A stretch of DNA of 64,000 bases, from NCBI GenBank assembly GCA_022497145.1, contig MU385861.1, forward strand, positions 251,934 to 315,933, in the 5' to 3' direction. The notes under the pieces were generated by a model. That model saw nothing but the letters and a program-made list of their open reading frames with translations, searched no databases and was not told the DNA's origin. A program made the position numbers and the translations under genes. The stretch's first letter is position 1. The number at the start of each line of letters is the position of its first letter. Below are positions 48,897 to 58,735 of this stretch, in pieces. The stretch is from Rostrohypoxylon terebratum. Taxonomy: Eukaryota > Ascomycota > Sordariomycetes > Xylariales > Hypoxylaceae.

Positions 48897-50033
48897 ATGT
48901 CTCTCCCAAATGGTGTGTACCGTGCGGATCAGGTTGGCTCTTTTTTGCGACCTAAAGCAGTTCTCGAGGCACGCGAGCAGGCCGCCGAAGGCAAGCTGAG
49001 CCCTGAGCAGCTCCGGGAGATTGAGGACCAACACATCGCCGACGTTGTCAAGAAGCAGCTTGACGCCGGGCTACGATCTATAACGGATGGAGAGTTTAGG
49101 CGACAATGGTTCCACGTGGATTTCCTCCGCCACCTAGCTGGAGTAGAGCTTCGTGGAGCTCTACAGTCTACCAATGTTAGTGTTGGCGGTACAATGCCTC
49201 CGAGATTGGTTGTGGTAGACAAAATCAGCCACCCCAAATCTATTCAAGTGGACGACTTCAAATTTCTCGAGTCTCAGATTGCTGCTGCGGGTGCTAAGGC
49301 TACCACAAAAGTCTGCATCCCTTCGCCAACGATGGTTCATTTCCGCAATACGCGCGAAACAATCGACGAGAAAGCCTACCCTACATTGGAGCCGTTTTTC
49401 GAGGATCTTGCTCGCGTGTATCAGGAGGAGCTAGATGATCTTTACAAGGCTGGAGCACGTTTTGTACAGCTTGACGATACTAACTTAGCCTACCTGTGCG
49501 ATCCCAAGATGCGTTCCGAGGCTGAGCAGCGACACGGTGACGCTAACGTTCTCGCCCGCCAATACGCAGCCTTAATTAACGCGGCTATCTCCAAACGCCC
49601 AGCCGATATGACTATTGGAATCCACCTTTGCCGCGGAAATCACCGATCTCAATGGTTCGCCCAAGGCGGATACGAGCCTGTAGCTGAAGTTCTATTCAAG
49701 GACCTTAACGTCGATGCCTATTTCCTCGAATATGATGACGCACGATCAGGCGACTTCTCTCCGCTGCGACATCTGCCCGAGAACAAGGTCGTCGTTCTCG
49801 GTGTGATGACAAGCAAGAAGCCCGATTTGGAGAATAAGGCGGATATCATCAAGCGTTTGAACGAGGCTGCTTCCTTCTGTCCCAAGGGCCTGAAGCAACT
49901 CTGCCTTAGTCATCAGTGCGGCTTCAGCTCAACGTCCGAGGGCAACGACTTGACCGAGGATGAGCAATGGGCTAAGGTCAAGCTCCAGGCCGAGATCGCA
50001 AGAGAGGTCTGGGGTGACGACCTATCCATCTAG
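48897..50033 (+). CDS. MetE-like methyltransferase (cobalamin-independent methionine synthase C-terminal family)
   Basis: Intronless, 378 aa from ATG 48897. It matches the single-domain relatives of the catalytic half of cobalamin-independent methionine synthase (MetE C-terminal, UROD/MetE-like barrel). The N-terminus has DQVGSFLRP, then ITDGEFRR and FVQLDDTNLAYL. The zinc ligands are in place: H243 and C245 in HLCRGN, glutamate 278 in YFLEYDD, and C341 in SHQCGFSS. Lacking the N-terminal half of full MetE, such proteins probably transfer methyl groups from another donor, and their fungal role is not established. At 378 aa it equals bacterial YxjG/YxjH-type proteins in length. The absence of introns and the compact form allow an old bacterial origin, but this is inference. 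Confidence 0.88.
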   Translation: MSLPNGVYRADQVGSFLRPKAVLEAREQAAEGKLSPEQLREIEDQHIADVVKKQLDAGLRSITDGEFRRQWFHVDFLRHLAGVELRGALQSTNVSVGGTMPPRLVVVDKISHPKSIQVDDFKFLESQIAAAGAKATTKVCIPSPTMVHFRNTRETIDEKAYPTLEPFFEDLARVYQEELDDLYKAGARFVQLDDTNLAYLCDPKMRSEAEQRHGDANVLARQYAALINAAISKRPADMTIGIHLCRGNHRSQWFAQGGYEPVAEVLFKDLNVDAYFLEYDDARSGDFSPLRHLPENKVVVLGVMTSKKPDLENKADIIKRLNEAASFCPKGLKQLCLSHQCGFSSTSEGNDLTEDEQWAKVKLQAEIAREVWGDDLSI

Positions 50034-51470
50034 AAGTCTTTTTCACGGAGACGATATGTGATATGCATGGATAAGGAGTTGTGTGAGGGATATGTTATGG
50101 GCGGTTCCGCCAAGCGCGGGTGATCACCATTGTGGTGTCTCTATTTTATGAGTTATTTAGCTAAGTGCATAGCGACGAAGTTCAAGTTAGCTCTTTCAAC
50201 AGCGGCAACGGAACATAATCCAGCGTTGGATGGTAATACAGCACAGAGACGTTGAGAGTGGCTGGCGTGCGTACATACGGGTGGCTTACGGAGATAATTT
50301 TCCGAGCTGTGGCTGGCTCGGGGATAAAAAAAGAAAGAGGCGGCGAATCAGATAATTCATCCCATGCTGAATGAGGTACGATGAATAAGAAATGCAATAG
50401 AATAAACGCCCAGACTCGCTTTTGATTAATGTGTTGCATGGTTTACATGAGTTCTTACTGGTCTACGACTTACCTTCATAGAACATTGCCAGACTGAGCA
50501 GGTTAGTATTGGAGTCTGTTCACTCTACAAGCATGTCATAAACACATCGTAAAACCTCCAATATACCAGAAGGAAACTGCAGTAATATTGGTCTGCTTCT
50601 CCTATCCATAGCAAGGCAGCCCTAAGCCGCACGAAAGAGGAAGAGTGAAAAAAAAGTCAGACTAATCATACACGCGTTCGTTGTTGGTCCTGTCGCCCCG
50701 ATGCCACCCCCCTACCCCGGTACGCCGAGTACTTTCATTTCCCATAGTGCCAAAGAGCCTGAAGCCAGCCCAGCCTAGCCTTCACCCGAGGGGATTTCGT
50801 TTCGTTACCACCGGAAAATTTCGTCACGACCGACCACCACCTCACTGACCATTAACCACCACCAACTAAGCCGCAGTTCCTGCCGTCCCTCTTTTATACA
50901 CCTCCGATAAGTTTCGTCCGATACTACGTTTTGCCTATACGTGTTTTTCGTCTCGGCTGAGGGCACGGGTATGGAAGGGAAGTTTTGAGAAGAGAAAAAT
51001 CCGAGAAACCGGGTGGAAAAGAGGGAAAAAATCGCGAAAATTCATAAGAGAAAGAGGGCCGATTCGGGAAAGAGGTAGGACCATTAATTTATTGCGTGAA
51101 TTTTTTTTTGTTCCGTTCCTTGACGCCTAGGGGGCTCCGAAAACACCGGAAGATCTAGTTGCTAGTTTCTGGACGAATATTGCTTCCAAAAATCTGGAGA
51201 GCAGGGGAAAGGAAAAAAAAAATTGAGGATGGCACAACTTCTAGTCCAGCGCACCGTGAGGACTTTTCTTGTGAGAATTAACCGCCGGGGAGAAAAAGAA
51301 ACGAAAGGGAGAAAAGGTATGAAACTCGTCATCGAAGACGAGACGTGGAACGTAGAGTCCTCGAAGCTCGCATTAAGTCGTAGATATCAGTCATACGATC
51401 GTAAAATGTCATCTGATCAGAGGGAACGTTCATGATCAGGAAACCACAAGTGACGTCGTCTCGAAGCCTT
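50034..51470. other. Convergent intergenic region
   Basis: About 1.4 kb between the MetE-like and KH genes. It holds one small candidate ORF (50182-50439), a C-rich stretch near 50690-50720 and a purine-rich A/G stretch at 50975-51215. I see no other gene. Confidence 0.45.
50182..50439 (-). CDS. Possible small secreted protein
   Basis: An 85-aa ORF with an ATG start. Its N-terminus reads MQHINQKRVWAFILLHFLFI, i.e. a basic start then a hydrophobic core like a signal peptide, ending near VPHSA. The mature part has no cysteines and no known domain. It lies where the MetE-like gene's 3' region is expected, so it may be chance. Confidence 0.2.
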   Translation of the reverse strand: MQHINQKRVWAFILLHFLFIVPHSAWDELSDSPPLSFFIPEPATARKIISVSHPYVRTPATLNVSVLYYHPTLDYVPLPLLKELT

Positions 51471-53258
51471 CTAAGGCTGAGGCTGTTCAGTCTTCACTTG
51501 AGGCTGAGCGCCTTGTTGCTGGGCAAGGCTCTGGTACCAAAGGGCTAAGTAACGTTGATATCCACCGTCTATATCTAGGGTTAGTCTAATTTATTGATAA
51601 TGAAAGAGCAAAGCCATTTCATAGAGCTTATAGAAACTTACAAGGTGCGTATGGATCAGCTGCACCATTAGCAGAACTGGCCGCAGGGTCAGCCGCCGGT
51701 GCGCTCTGTTGAGGATAGCTGTTGCTAGGACTATCCCAGTCGCGGCGATGTTGGTTTCGACCACCGCGGCCTTGACTAGGCCCGCTGTTCTTCTGTCGCT
51801 GAAGGCTCATTAGTAACTTATCCACGGTGATACACAGAACAATAGAACTTACAACCGCATCAACTTTGTCCTCGATCGCTCTCTTCGCACGATTGATTGC
51901 ATCACGAGATCCCACAAGACCTATCTCACGCTGTACTTCATTGGGTCCAGAGGAGACAGTGACATTGATCTTACAGCCTGTCGAATTCTGCATCTCCCGG
52001 ATAGTTTCACCACCTTTGCCTATAATCATTCCAACAGCCTCAGAGGGTACGTAGATAGAATCGTTTATCTTGTCCGATCCTTGACCGTTATCACGAGAAT
52101 GGTCAGGCCTCTGGCGAGGCTTGTTTATATTCCCACCATTGTCGTTGTTATGATTGTCGCTATCAACAATCTCCATGATCATAGTCTTAGCCAACGCTGT
52201 TGCTTTGGTTGGTCCTATCAAGTTCACTGGGCGCAATCCGTTGTTACTCTGATCCTCGCCTACAATGTTGATGTGGCAACCACTGCGCTCTTGCAGGTCT
52301 CTGATAGTCTCTCCTCCACGACCAATGATGAGACCGACGGTACGGTCAGGAACAACAATCTGCTCATAATCCTCTCCATCGCGCAATGCATTGGGATTGG
52401 GAGTACGAGCATCACGGCGGGCATGAGGTTGTCGGTCGAGACCAGCACGAGCAATGGCGCCCATACCACTGTCATCGATTGTCTTGTTTATGGCAGCTTT
52501 AGCCTCAGCACGTCTAGCCCGCGGACCAGTGATCTTGCATTGACGATACGTCTCTTGTTCACCAGTAGACGACAGGAACTGTACTCGACACGATGTCTCG
52601 GATTCAATACGCCTCAGATTCTCACCCTGACGACCAATAACGAGACCAACTAGAGTAGACTCAACATCAATGATCTCACTGTTATCAGGAGATTCTGATC
52701 GATCACGATCGCGACCGTAGTCGCGGACATGTGGTCCACGATCATTACGTCGCTCATCCCGGTAGGGGTTAACGTTGTCACGTACATCACGACGCGGAGG
52801 GGAACGCGAACGGGATCTATAGTGCCTAGGCGGAGCAGCACGATTATCCTGGCGATCGAGGTCACCTAGATTCATTGTACCCGAAGTGACGGGCCGGATG
52901 GCATTGAGGTCCATAGGGTAGCCTGGGTATGTCGGAGGTTGTTGAGGGGGCATCGAGGGAGGCATTGCTCCGTAGGCAGTGGGTGCCGGGCCTTGCTGAT
53001 AGCCAGGAATTGCGTAAGGTGCGGGCGCGGGCGGTTGTGCCTGGGTAGGCGTGGTAGAGGCTGCCGACTGGGCTATTGGGATACATCAGCATGAACACTT
53101 GATATTAGGACAACGATGTCAAGGGCGATTCCATCTTATCGTGTAGAGTGGAGGGTAGTGGATAGTAGGGACTGGTGGGAAACATGGGGGATAGTAGAAT
53201 AACACATACCAGCTAGAGCGGCGAGAATCGCCTGTATATTAGGTTGCGCCTCAGCCAT
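51471..53258 (-). CDS. Triple KH-domain RNA-binding protein
   Basis: Four exons, 53258-53210, 53072-51853, 51798-51642 and 51574-51471, with introns of 137, 54 and 67 nt, giving 509 aa. The first exon encodes MAEAQPNIQAILAALA. The last encodes YIDGGYQRYLALWYQSLAQQ, a YxxxWY-type tail like that of far-upstream-element-binding proteins. Three KH domains lie at about 149-217, 252-320 and 353-423, with GXXG loops GRQG, GRGG and GKGG, each followed by an ExIRxxxxxSG-like helix. An R/S/D-rich segment precedes KH1. The layout matches fungal relatives of FUBP/KHSRP, which bind single-stranded RNA or DNA and affect mRNA stability or transcription. The second intron has a perfect TACTAAT branch site, is a multiple of three and has no stop codon. 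The first intron is long for this genome. Confidence 0.9.
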
Positions 53259-54322
53259 TGCGCTGACAATGGTAGGAATATGGTAGGAACAGAAGATGGT
53301 AATGAGAAGGGTAATGCTTCCTCAAGTTCACTTCCAGATAAAATTTCCGATGGCTTAATGATCAAGGCCTAGCCCTATTATCCTATTGCTTCAAGGCTTC
53401 TCAAGGCTTAACGCACGGCACAAGATACAGCAGGTCGGCGCATGCAAAATGATGCAAAGGTCAGTCTGCAGTCTGCAACGCTTTGTAATGCTTTTTTTTT
53501 TGAGTGACAGGCAACGTTCAGTGTTCAGCGTTCAGCGGTCAAATTGTATACGTCAAAACGTCAATCGTCAATCAGTCAAGGTGCAGTAGAGTAGAGTAGA
53601 GTCAATCAATCTATGCTCAATGCTAGGCGTGAGGAAAAAAGAGTTGGCTCGACTAGATCAATTAAATTGTCGTCGTGAATTGAAGAGAGTGAGAGAGATA
53701 AAGAAAATTGATCACCAATTTCTTGCCGCGTCAAATAGGTCTGTTGTCAAACGTTGTCAATGTGCGTGCGTACCCTCTTTTACTTTGTCAATTTGCGATG
53801 CCCTTGATGTTGAATGTGAAAGAAGAAGAAAAGGAAAAAAAGAGGAAGGGAAGGAAAATCGAAAAGAGTTAGCAACCTTAGCGAAGGTTGAGCGGGAAAT
53901 CAAAAGAGTTTAAGTCACACTGCGATGATATCGACAAGATAGGTACCTAATACCTAATACCTAAAGGACTAAGGACTTACTTAAACCTAATGCAAACTCT
54001 TTTTACTCTCGCCTCTAGCCTATTTTGGCTCAATGATACAGTCGATTGTTTTCGGCTAATGCCTCACACCGTGCGCACGGTCCACTTCTATCCACACGCC
54101 AGTTGTGGGCAGCTGCAGAACAGGCATAACAGCTGCCTAATTTACCAGTTAGCTGCAGCGTGTTCAGTTTGCGATTGCCCAAATGGAATGGAAATATATT
54201 GCTCACTGCATGCAACATTCAACACAAAGTTTTTGAATGTTACATAAGATCAACGGAGTTAGCTGGAGGTAAGTCTGCGACGTACTAGGTACCTGGGTAA
54301 TGCCGTCCTTGCTACCTATGCT

Positions 54323-54360
54323 CGCTACCTACCTAGGTAGTAGGTAGGTAGGTAGGTGCC
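54323..54360. repeat. TACCTA/TAGGTA simple sequence
   Basis: TACCTACC and TAGGTAGG runs meeting at the palindrome acctaggt. The two arms could form a hairpin. Confidence 0.7.
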
Positions 54361-54653
54361 TGGTACCTGAGACTTTCCTTTCTATTTGTTCTAGTATAAA
54401 TGGAAGGCTTTACTGAGGTGTCAGTTGTCAGTTGTCAGTCGCTGCTGCTTTGAGATAGAATTTAATAATTCATTACTTAATTTAAATTTATTCTCTCCGG
54501 AGAACCGAAGTCTTTGATCATTGGTTACACGTTTGCATTTGATCTATTGCGAGGCCTCGGGTATGGAGAACTCCGACGTTTCGAGCAGTCTTGATGCTGT
54601 CACCTTCCAAATTCTCACTCGGATTCAGTTTAAGATGCTCAGATCTTAATACG

Positions 54654-54693
54654 CTACCTACCTACCTAGGACCTAGGTACCTAAAGTAGGTAT
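54654..54693. repeat. TACCTA/TAGGTA simple sequence
   Basis: Second tract of the same motif 300 bp further on, containing ACCTACCTACCTAGGACCTAG. Confidence 0.65.
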
Positions 54694-57313
54694 GGGTGAC
54701 TGTACTACGCCCCTCGGGGTCTGAGAAAGCAGGTATCACAGCAGTCGACCGGAGATTGGAGCGAATCGAGCCCGCTTCTCTCACCCCAGCGGTGTGTTCT
54801 CGATGCGATACAGTGCTCATTATCCGATGCCCTAACCAAAGATTGCTTTTTCTAGGACTGTTTCAGAACGCGATATATGTACAGCTTTTCTGGAAGTGAG
54901 AAGTGAGATATAATCTTGATTTGACATTTCGTCGGCCGTCAAATTCAATGCCAAATTTCCATTCGAAAATGCCCCTCGAAATGCAGCTATGCTAACATGG
55001 ATCTTGGTGTGACGGGACTTATATTTCTATTGACATACACCTGGACAGGTGGCTGGCTTATCATCAGATCACCAAGTATGCTATGTTGTGGCGTCCCTTT
55101 ATCCCTGCTACGAAACGCCTCATGACGGCTTGAGATCTCTAAATTACGAGCGAACACTCACAGAATCAACACGGTAATGAAATCGTACAATGAGGTTGCA
55201 TCATTAGCACCTCTCGATCTTTCTCAATTGTCGAATATATCTAATCTATCTTCGAAGCCGGAAAATACGCACGATGCATTGGTTCCTCCACCAGGAGTTT
55301 GGAGTTTCTCAGGGCTGGTGACCTGAATGTCGGCGTTCTAGACAGAGACTTTTCGCTGGCGGACTAAAGCTAGCTTACACCTATAGTCAAGTTGATTCCA
55401 GAGTTGATTCCAGCGAAGCATGTAAAGATCTCTATAACTCACATCGGGAGATTGAGATACTTGGTAAGCACTCCGCTTTTAGGTCCAGGGCCTGGAAACG
55501 ATGGGGGGTGCTCTCTCTATGCGGCTGATCTTGAGTAGGTAATCAGCGAATTAAGACCCCATCTTGCCTCCAATCATGCTCTGCAGCGCTAAGGATGCAT
55601 GCTACCTCTTCTAGACTCTTTTCTCGCGCGCTCCAAAGAACACGACGACACAGAAGCTCAGCAGTAGATAGACGAAAATCGAGATAAGCGTTTTAAGGAG
55701 GCTGGCATGAGCGTACTCCTATTGCGAGTATTGCGAGTAAGACTACTGGCGTATTACTGGTGTAAGTCACTGTTTGCCACATGGCTGACGTACTAGAGCG
55801 AACTCACTGAACCGCCTAGTGACATCAGAAGATGGGGGAAATCGAGCGTCGCCAACCCCTAGGTACGGAATGATCTATGATATATCACATGATTCATACG
55901 AGCAATGTTCTTCACTACCTCACTCATTGTCGGAGACTACCTACCTTAGCGGATTCCTAGCAGACTCCCTCTAAGCGATTCCCCTACTGAAGCAAGTAAT
56001 CGGGACGGGGTTAATTTGCGTCAAGCCTTGGAGAACAGAGTCTCTCCCACTTGTTGCCCAGTGGTGCGGGCTCTTTCCTTTTGCTGTTATGATGTTGTGT
56101 GGGATATTTCCTTCGCCAGAGATTATCACGGAATACACAATCAAGATCCCTCTTCTTTGTGCCGATGATCCTCGCCAACCTCAATTTATGATGTTTTCTA
56201 GAATCAACAAAAATACAGCGAGCCACTGGACAACACCTGTCGGTTATTAGTCGACAACAAGAACGGAGACGCGACAATTTCAGCGTGGAAGATCAGAGCC
56301 GGCGGAGTCAATATCTTGAGCTCCTTCGACTATGTATCGGACGAGATGACGGCTACCCTTGTCGATCTGATGTTGGAGGAAGACCGGGTCTTTTCACATA
56401 TACGCCTAACTGGTTTTACGTGAAAACCCGTCCGATGCTAGTGGGAGGCCGTTCGGTGGAAAACCCTGTTGAATTTCAGGTGGATGAGGTCCATTTAAAG
56501 TTGAATCTAACTCAACTGATATCTCAAGCTGTCTGAAGCATACTGGCGCCAAACGTTCCGTTGGCTGGTAATGTCCAGCGCTTATACCCCAGGGGCCACT
56601 AAACAGTCATGCCCTTATGTTGGTTATACAAGGACGGAGTCAAGATGACAAGCGCCGCGTACCGCCGTCAAACTGGGTCGTTCTCATGACATTTGCCGCG
56701 ACCACCTAGTCAAACATTGCTCGGACCTCGGAGTAATGTATGGCTCTCATGCAATAGACAAGGGTCTGGCGGGCGTAGCCGCTCGTTGCTTTTTAGCCAA
56801 TCATCTTACACCGCTAGCGCTTCTCTGAGATTGCTTTTTAGCCAGTAGCGGATGACAGCATACGGATGTTTCAAAGACATGATGAGGTGGCTAGGGAAAG
56901 AAAAAACAAAAACAAAAGCAAACATTCGTATTTGTATTTCGTGCAATCTCAACAAAAATCATTAGGAGAGAGTTGATCAAAAAGCATCAGTTAGAAAAGA
57001 GTGTGACTTGTACCGATGTTCCTCCGACAACCTTACTACCCCAGGCACCCCAGGCAGCCCCAGAATGATTATTAACTTAGCAAGCCAATGACGGGTGAAT
57101 ATGGAGTAATAAGGTTTGATTGGTTCAAATAACCTTAATAATCCTTGTCCCTTGTATGGGTACTCATAGGTACTCATGGATACACGTGGAATCTAATTGG
57201 CTACCTTTAGACTTCTTTTAACTACCTAGGACCTAGGTATGGTACTCTATTTTTAAGACAAATTCTTTAACAAATTTCCTCGTGCATTGTGCATCCTGCC
57301 GAAATTGCACGAG

Positions 57314-57341
57314 ACGCAAGACGCAAGACGCAAGACGCAAG
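57314..57341. repeat. ACGCAAG tandem repeat
   Basis: Four exact copies of a 7-bp unit in the gene-poor region. Confidence 0.85.
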
Positions 57342-58735
57342 ATGGACGAACACACAATCGTCATATTCAAGAGAAGACAATGAAGCCGCTCAGTATCATC
57401 AAGTATTATCAAAATTTGATAGTTCTATACTTGATACACACTTTATTTGAGTCATTCCTACTCAGAGTCCAGGTACTCTAGGCTGAATACCTGTCAGTCG
57501 TGTACGAGCCTCAATGACGTACATCACCAAATTACCTACCTACGGGAATCCTCCCAGGGCTGCATATGTACCCTCCATGTGACCCTGAGGCGAATTAAAA
57601 CTAGGACTCTAGGTAGCAACATGCAGCTCAAGCTCCGATCTAGATTCTAGATCACCCACCTAGCCCAAGGTAGCATTCCACTGACATTTTCACAGATATC
57701 ATAATCCCCTAACATCTATTGATATCCTAAGATGAGCAGAATACACTCTAGCAACTTTACATAGGACGTTGCATGACTTCACACATGCTTATTACACAGT
57801 TTTGTGAATTATATGGGTTTTATTACTTGTGCCTGACTAGCAGTATGTTGCAAAATCGAGAATCGTCACGTAGGTTCGAGTGTGTTGAAAGATGGGAAAG
57901 TGGTCCGTTTGATACTGACGAACATGAGTGTAAATTCCCTGTTATTCAGAAGTGAATTCCATTATTAATGGCATCTATAGTTCCCATTCAACCACGAGGT
58001 CAATATCCTAGTCAGAAAAGGTAGCCAAGAGGGGTTTTTTAGCGAAAGCGCGCGGACGAGAGAATCGACTGGCTGAGAATCATCGCCAGCGCTTAGCTAG
58101 ATCTGCACACCGCGCGTAACCTTCATGAACGAACCCAAGGGACAAAGAAGCCTCCTATTATGTGTGGAATACGAAACAAAGGCACCACTACATTCTATTT
58201 TGAAACTGGACCTGTACTAGTAGCCTATCCCTTCACTGGCCGTCGGTTCATCGTTGTCTTCGTCAAGGGACGTTGAGGTTTAACAATATTGGGTCTCTCC
58301 TTTATCAACCACCATCCGCCACTCCTCGTCATTGTATTCACCGATTTCTTTTCACCATTCGCACACAACCAATAATTTTCATTTTTGATTTTCTTATCAC
58401 TTTGGTCGTCATTAATGTAGTCAGAGGAACAATACATCATCGAATGAATCACGATATCATTTCCTTCCCTTTCTTCTAATTGTCATCTTGCCCGCACTTC
58501 TTTATACATATTCTTCTTTGAGGATATTCTTTTCTGCCCTTCAATTCGCACGCACCGCTCTACAACACCACACAAAATTGTCCCCTATACGCCTGGCGCG
58601 CCTAACTTGAGAAAAACTTGACTTCCTATTCAACTGCATTTTACTGGTTTTTCCTAATACACTTTCCTTAAAATTGCATATCTCTCTACCCAAAACATAT
58701 ACGCTCATTTGATAGACACAACATCAAAAACACCG

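Larger units (their letters stand above)
53259..58735. other. Gene-poor region of 5.5 kb with weak coding relics
   Basis: No intact gene is found. Around 53500-53610 are GTTCAGCG and GAGTA repeats. TAGGTA tracts lie at 54323-54360 and 54654-54693, and an ACGCAAG repeat at 57314-57341. Two short stretches look coding but are broken: about 55590-55690 on the minus strand (a hydrophobic segment SLLKTLISIFVYLLLSFC before a stop) and about 56255-56420 on the plus strand (GGVNILSSFDYVSDEMTATL before a stop). The last 250 bp (58480-58735) are pyrimidine-rich and probably the PRM1 leader. Confidence 0.5.

Noticed and set aside
52081..52653. 190-aa plus-strand ORF opposite the KH gene
   Set aside because: Antisense frame across three KH domains that are clearly coded on the minus strand.
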